DNA of 64,000 nt, from contig CAWEYT010000008.1 of the NCBI GenBank assembly GCA_963813375.1, positions 248,001 to 312,000 of the forward strand. Reading direction: 5' to 3'. Source of the DNA: DASTFY01 sp963813375 (GTDB lineage: Bacteria > Actinomycetota > Acidimicrobiia > Acidimicrobiales > Ilumatobacteraceae). Position 1 is the first letter of the stretch; the number at the start of each line of letters is the position of its first letter. The notes under the pieces were generated by a model, which was not told the DNA's origin, did not search any database, and saw nothing but the letters and a program-made list of their open reading frames with translations. This document shows positions 61,478 through 64,000 of this stretch, piece after piece. The position numbers were made by a program, and so were the translations under genes.

Positions 61478-62788
61478 ATGGAACACGGGCTCGACACCGG
61501 CGTCATCGCCGTGGTCGCCGCGAGTGCGCTCCTGTGGAGCCTTGTCTCAGCTCGGCTCGAGCGCTTCGACATCAGCGCGCCGATGGCGTTCGTCGTCCTG
61601 GGGCTGGTGTTCACGCACGGGCCGCTCGCGCTCACCGATGTCCACCTCCGTTCCTCGACGGCCCGCAGCCTCGCCGAAATCACGCTGGCCTTGGTGTTGT
61701 TCGTCGACGCCTCACGGATCAACGTCCGAGAGCTCAGAGCTGATACCGGCCTGCCCGTCCGCCTCCTCGGCATCGGGCTGCCGCTCACGATCGGTCTCGG
61801 CTGCGTCGTGGCCGCCGTTCTCTACCGGGACACCGGGCTCTGGGTGGCTGCCGCAATCGGCGCCGCGGTGGCGCCGACGGATGCCGCGCTCGGCGCCCCG
61901 ATCGTGCAGGACACGCGGGTGCCCGCCCGAATCCGACGAGTGCTGAACGTGGAAAGCGGTCTCAACGACGGAATCGCCACGCCCTTCGTCGGCATCTTCC
62001 TGGCTGGGGCCGCCGCGTCGGAGTCAGTTCACGGGGCCAACGGCGTCGGCGCCGCAGTCGTCGATCTGCTCGGCGGCGCAGGCATCGGGATCGCCATCGG
62101 CATCGGTGGCGCCCGGCTCCTACGGGCAGCAGTGGCCCGTGGCCTCAGCGCGCCCGCGTTCCGCGCACTGGCGCCGCTGGCGCTGGCGCTGCTGGCCTAC
62201 GCCGGCACCGTCCAGGTGGGCGCGAACGGGTTCGTCGCCGCGTTCCTCGCCGGCATGGCCTTCGGCAGCCTGCTTCCTTCCGAGCTCGAACCAACGATCG
62301 TGTTCGCGGACGTCGCGGGAGAGGTGCTGTCGCTCCTCATGTGGTTCGTGGTCGGTGCGGCGATGTTGGTGCCCGCCTTCCAGCATGCCCAATGGCAGGA
62401 CGTCGTGTTCGCCGTGCTGGCGCTCACGGTCATCCGCATGGTTCCGGTCGCGATCGCCTGCTTCGGCTCGGGGCTCGATCGCCGCACCGTGGCGTTCATC
62501 GGCTGGTTCGGCCCCCGCGGGCTGGCGTCCGTCATCTTCGCGCTGCTCGCGGTGGACACCCTCGACGTTCGCGACGGCAACAGGGTGCTCACCGCAGTCA
62601 CCGTCACCGTCGTGCTGAGCGTGCTTGCTCACGGCGTCACCGCGTCACCCCTTGCCGCCCGCTATGGAGCCGCGGTCTCCACCCTTCACTCCCAACGACC
62701 GGAGCAGGCGCCTACACCCGACCTGCCCCCCAGGTCCCGAACCGGCAACGGACGCCACGGTCGATGGTCGACACGTCGCCAGCGATGA
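61478..62788 (+). CDS. CPA1-type Na+(K+)/H+ antiporter
   Basis: A cation:proton antiporter of 436 aa with about 12 helices. The transport-site region is GAAVAPTDAALGAPIVQDTR in one discontinuous helix and NVESGLNDGIATPFVGIF in the next, as in NhaP-type exchangers. FIGWFGPRGLASVIFALLA is another family hallmark. The C-terminal 40 residues are hydrophilic and basic with no recognised regulatory domain. The start ATG has no strong ribosome binding site. Confidence 0.9.
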   Translation: MEHGLDTGVIAVVAASALLWSLVSARLERFDISAPMAFVVLGLVFTHGPLALTDVHLRSSTARSLAEITLALVLFVDASRINVRELRADTGLPVRLLGIGLPLTIGLGCVVAAVLYRDTGLWVAAAIGAAVAPTDAALGAPIVQDTRVPARIRRVLNVESGLNDGIATPFVGIFLAGAAASESVHGANGVGAAVVDLLGGAGIGIAIGIGGARLLRAAVARGLSAPAFRALAPLALALLAYAGTVQVGANGFVAAFLAGMAFGSLLPSELEPTIVFADVAGEVLSLLMWFVVGAAMLVPAFQHAQWQDVVFAVLALTVIRMVPVAIACFGSGLDRRTVAFIGWFGPRGLASVIFALLAVDTLDVRDGNRVLTAVTVTVVLSVLAHGVTASPLAARYGAAVSTLHSQRPEQAPTPDLPPRSRTGNGRHGRWSTRRQR

Positions 62789-62806
62789 CCGTACGAGGTC
62801 GGGGCG

Positions 62807-63168
62807 ATGGGTGACCGGCTGGACGGAGGCCTGTTCTTCGCCACCGCGGACACTTTCGAAGACCGAGTCAGGGAGATCGCCTTGTCGACGCCTGCTATCA
62901 CGTCGATCGTGCTCGACTGTGTGGCCATGGACTTCATCGACTCGCAGGGATCGGCGAAGATCAACGAGATCCTCGAGTTCACCCAGCAAGCCGAGTGACG
63001 CTGCGCCTCGCCCGGGTGAAGCCGTCCGTCGCGGAAGTGCTCGCGCGTGAAGGCGTCCTCGACCGTCTCGGTGAGCACGGGACCTACCTCAGCATCGCGC
63101 AAGCGGTCGAAGCCCACCTGGGCACACCAGCGGCGCAACCACTCGAAGAGGAAAGGGAGGGGCAGTGA
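62807..63168 (+). CDS. STAS-domain protein (frameshift)
   Basis: A STAS domain of about 120 aa like the C-terminus of SulP transporters: GDRLDGGLFFATADTFEDRV, IVLDCVAMDFIDSQGSAKIN and, after a frame change, LRLARVKPSVAEVLAREGVL. The TGA at 62997-62999 is removed by adding one G to the GAG at 62994-62996 (span 3n+2), giving QQAEVTLRLARV. No transporter part is attached, so it may regulate a separate anion transporter. It follows the antiporter by 18 bases and its stop overlaps the next ATG. Confidence 0.75.
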
Positions 63169-64000
63169 TGCGCCACCTCAGCACCCGGGCGCGACGCTCG
63201 CACGCGCGCCCGTTGGCCTCGTGCACCGCCGCGACAATCGCCGTCGCCGTGCTGGCGGCGGCGTGCAGCAGCTCGGACAGCACGAGCGACTCCACGACTG
63301 CCACCACCCAGGAACCCGTGGCGGCGGCCGAGGCGCGGGTGGCCGCCGCGCAGACGGATCTCGAGACGGCCAACGAGGCGCTCACCGCAGCGGGCCAGCA
63401 GTTCTGCAGCGAGGCCACGACCTACGTCACCGCGCTCGATCGCTACGGGAAGCTCTTCACCGACGACAAGGCCACCGTCGGCGATGTGAGGACCGGTGGG
63501 GCCGATTTGGAGGCACCGCGGGAGTCGGTCTCCACCGCGGCGGATGCCGTCACCACGGCGCAGGACGACGTGGTGAGCGCCGAGCAGGAGTTGGCCGCGG
63601 CGCAGGCCGCGTTGGCCGACGCCATGTCCGTCGCCTCCAGCGTGCCGACGAGCGCGACGACGGCTCCGCCACCGACCACCACGACGCTGGTTCCGGCGGC
63701 CACGATCACCCGGGTGGAGCAGGCCGAGTCTGATCTCGCCACGACCGCGTCGGGCATCACGGACGCCACTCCGCTGACCCAGGCCACGGCTGCGTACAAC
63801 TCCGCGGCGTTCGCCCTCGAGATCGCCTGGCTGAAGCTGCTCTCCGATGCGGGCTGCCTCACTGATGACCAGCAAGCCCAAGCGGTGGCGCAGGTGACCG
63901 AGTACACGGCCGCGTTGCAGACCGACCTGGCGCAAGCGGGGTACTACACGGGCCCCGTGGATGGCATCTACGGCCCGCTGACCGTGGACGCGGTCACTCA
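63168..64000 (+). CDS. Lipoprotein with C-terminal peptidoglycan-binding domain (truncated by window end)
   Basis: Starts at the ATG overlapping the STAS gene stop (TGATG) and is open to the window edge (277 codons). The signal peptide ends in a lipobox, VLAAACSSSDS. A helical, coiled-coil-like region rich in Ala/Thr (VAAAEARVAAAQTDLETANE and later repeats) is followed by a Thr/Pro linker (ATTAPPPTTTTLVPA). At the end comes YTAALQTDLAQAGYYTGPVD followed by GIYGPLTVDAV, a PG_binding_1 motif. It is probably anchored on the outer face of the membrane and bound to cell wall. Confidence 0.8.
   Translation, partial: MRHLSTRARRSHARPLASCTAATIAVAVLAAACSSSDSTSDSTTATTQEPVAAAEARVAAAQTDLETANEALTAAGQQFCSEATTYVTALDRYGKLFTDDKATVGDVRTGGADLEAPRESVSTAADAVTTAQDDVVSAEQELAAAQAALADAMSVASSVPTSATTAPPPTTTTLVPAATITRVEQAESDLATTASGITDATPLTQATAAYNSAAFALEIAWLKLLSDAGCLTDDQQAQAVAQVTEYTAALQTDLAQAGYYTGPVDGIYGPLTVDAVT

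Noticed and set aside
1..64000. CRISPR arrays, prophage genes, transposases, integrases and rRNA.
   Set aside because: I looked for regularly spaced repeats and for the usual signature proteins or conserved rRNA segments and found none.

Overview
The window is very GC-rich, densely packed chromosomal DNA from an actinobacterium. A mycothiol glycosyltransferase (mshA), a Rex regulator, a carboxylating crotonyl-CoA reductase and frequent GTG starts support this. The gene content and a split, menaquinol-type cytochrome b suggest the class Acidimicrobiia, but that placement is an inference. No phage, plasmid, rRNA operon or CRISPR array is visible. At least 15 genes, including essential ones (nuoG, nuoH, nuoI, Rieske, hemB), can only be read by allowing one-base insertions or deletions, often in short G or C runs. 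I treat these as probable sequence errors rather than real decay, give the outer limits of each gene and say where the frame changes.

Positions 1-16100 (minus strand) form one long, translationally coupled respiratory operon. It runs from a small membrane protein and a two-cluster ferredoxin through a split cytochrome b, a Rieske protein, a diheme cytochrome c and an unknown membrane protein into nuoA-B-C-D-E-F-G-H-I-J-K-L, which continues past the left edge. A divergent monoheme cytochrome c and a menaquinone-reductase-like flavoprotein follow at 16455-18570. A Rex-like operator (16203-16220) lies between the two units. Positions 18614-19842 hold an AbiEi/DUF559-type nuclease-like gene bracketed by two inverted copies of a ~120-bp palindromic repeat, which is the best candidate here for an undescribed mobile unit.

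Positions 19846-26637 (minus) carry a heme operon (rex, hemA, hemC, hemD, a HAD phosphatase, hemB, hemL). rex has its own operator-like site, so heme synthesis and the respiratory chain may share redox control. Positions 26706-50478 are mixed housekeeping: an acyl-CoA synthetase, a SAM hydrolase, a site-2 protease, proC, mshA with a YbjN-like gene, a MoaD/ThiS protein, an ABC exporter, msrA, a CoA-transferase, an aminotransferase, a metallophosphoesterase, acyl-CoA carboxylase subunits, two SIMPL-domain paralogues, a DNA ligase, and an ECF sigma factor with a putative membrane partner.

Positions 50738-59790 hold dnaX-recR, a thiolase, an EamA transporter, crotonyl-CoA carboxylase/reductase with an epimerase, a 5'-3' exonuclease, the SRP RNA, two tRNA-Ser genes and tadA. 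The right end has a flavin-type oxidase-fold protein, a Na+/H+ antiporter, a STAS protein and a truncated peptidoglycan-binding lipoprotein. Two convergent intergenic gaps (31.4-31.6 kb and 53.2-53.4 kb) each contain a promoter-like pair, internal hairpins and a terminator on the minus strand, consistent with unannotated ~150-nt small RNAs.
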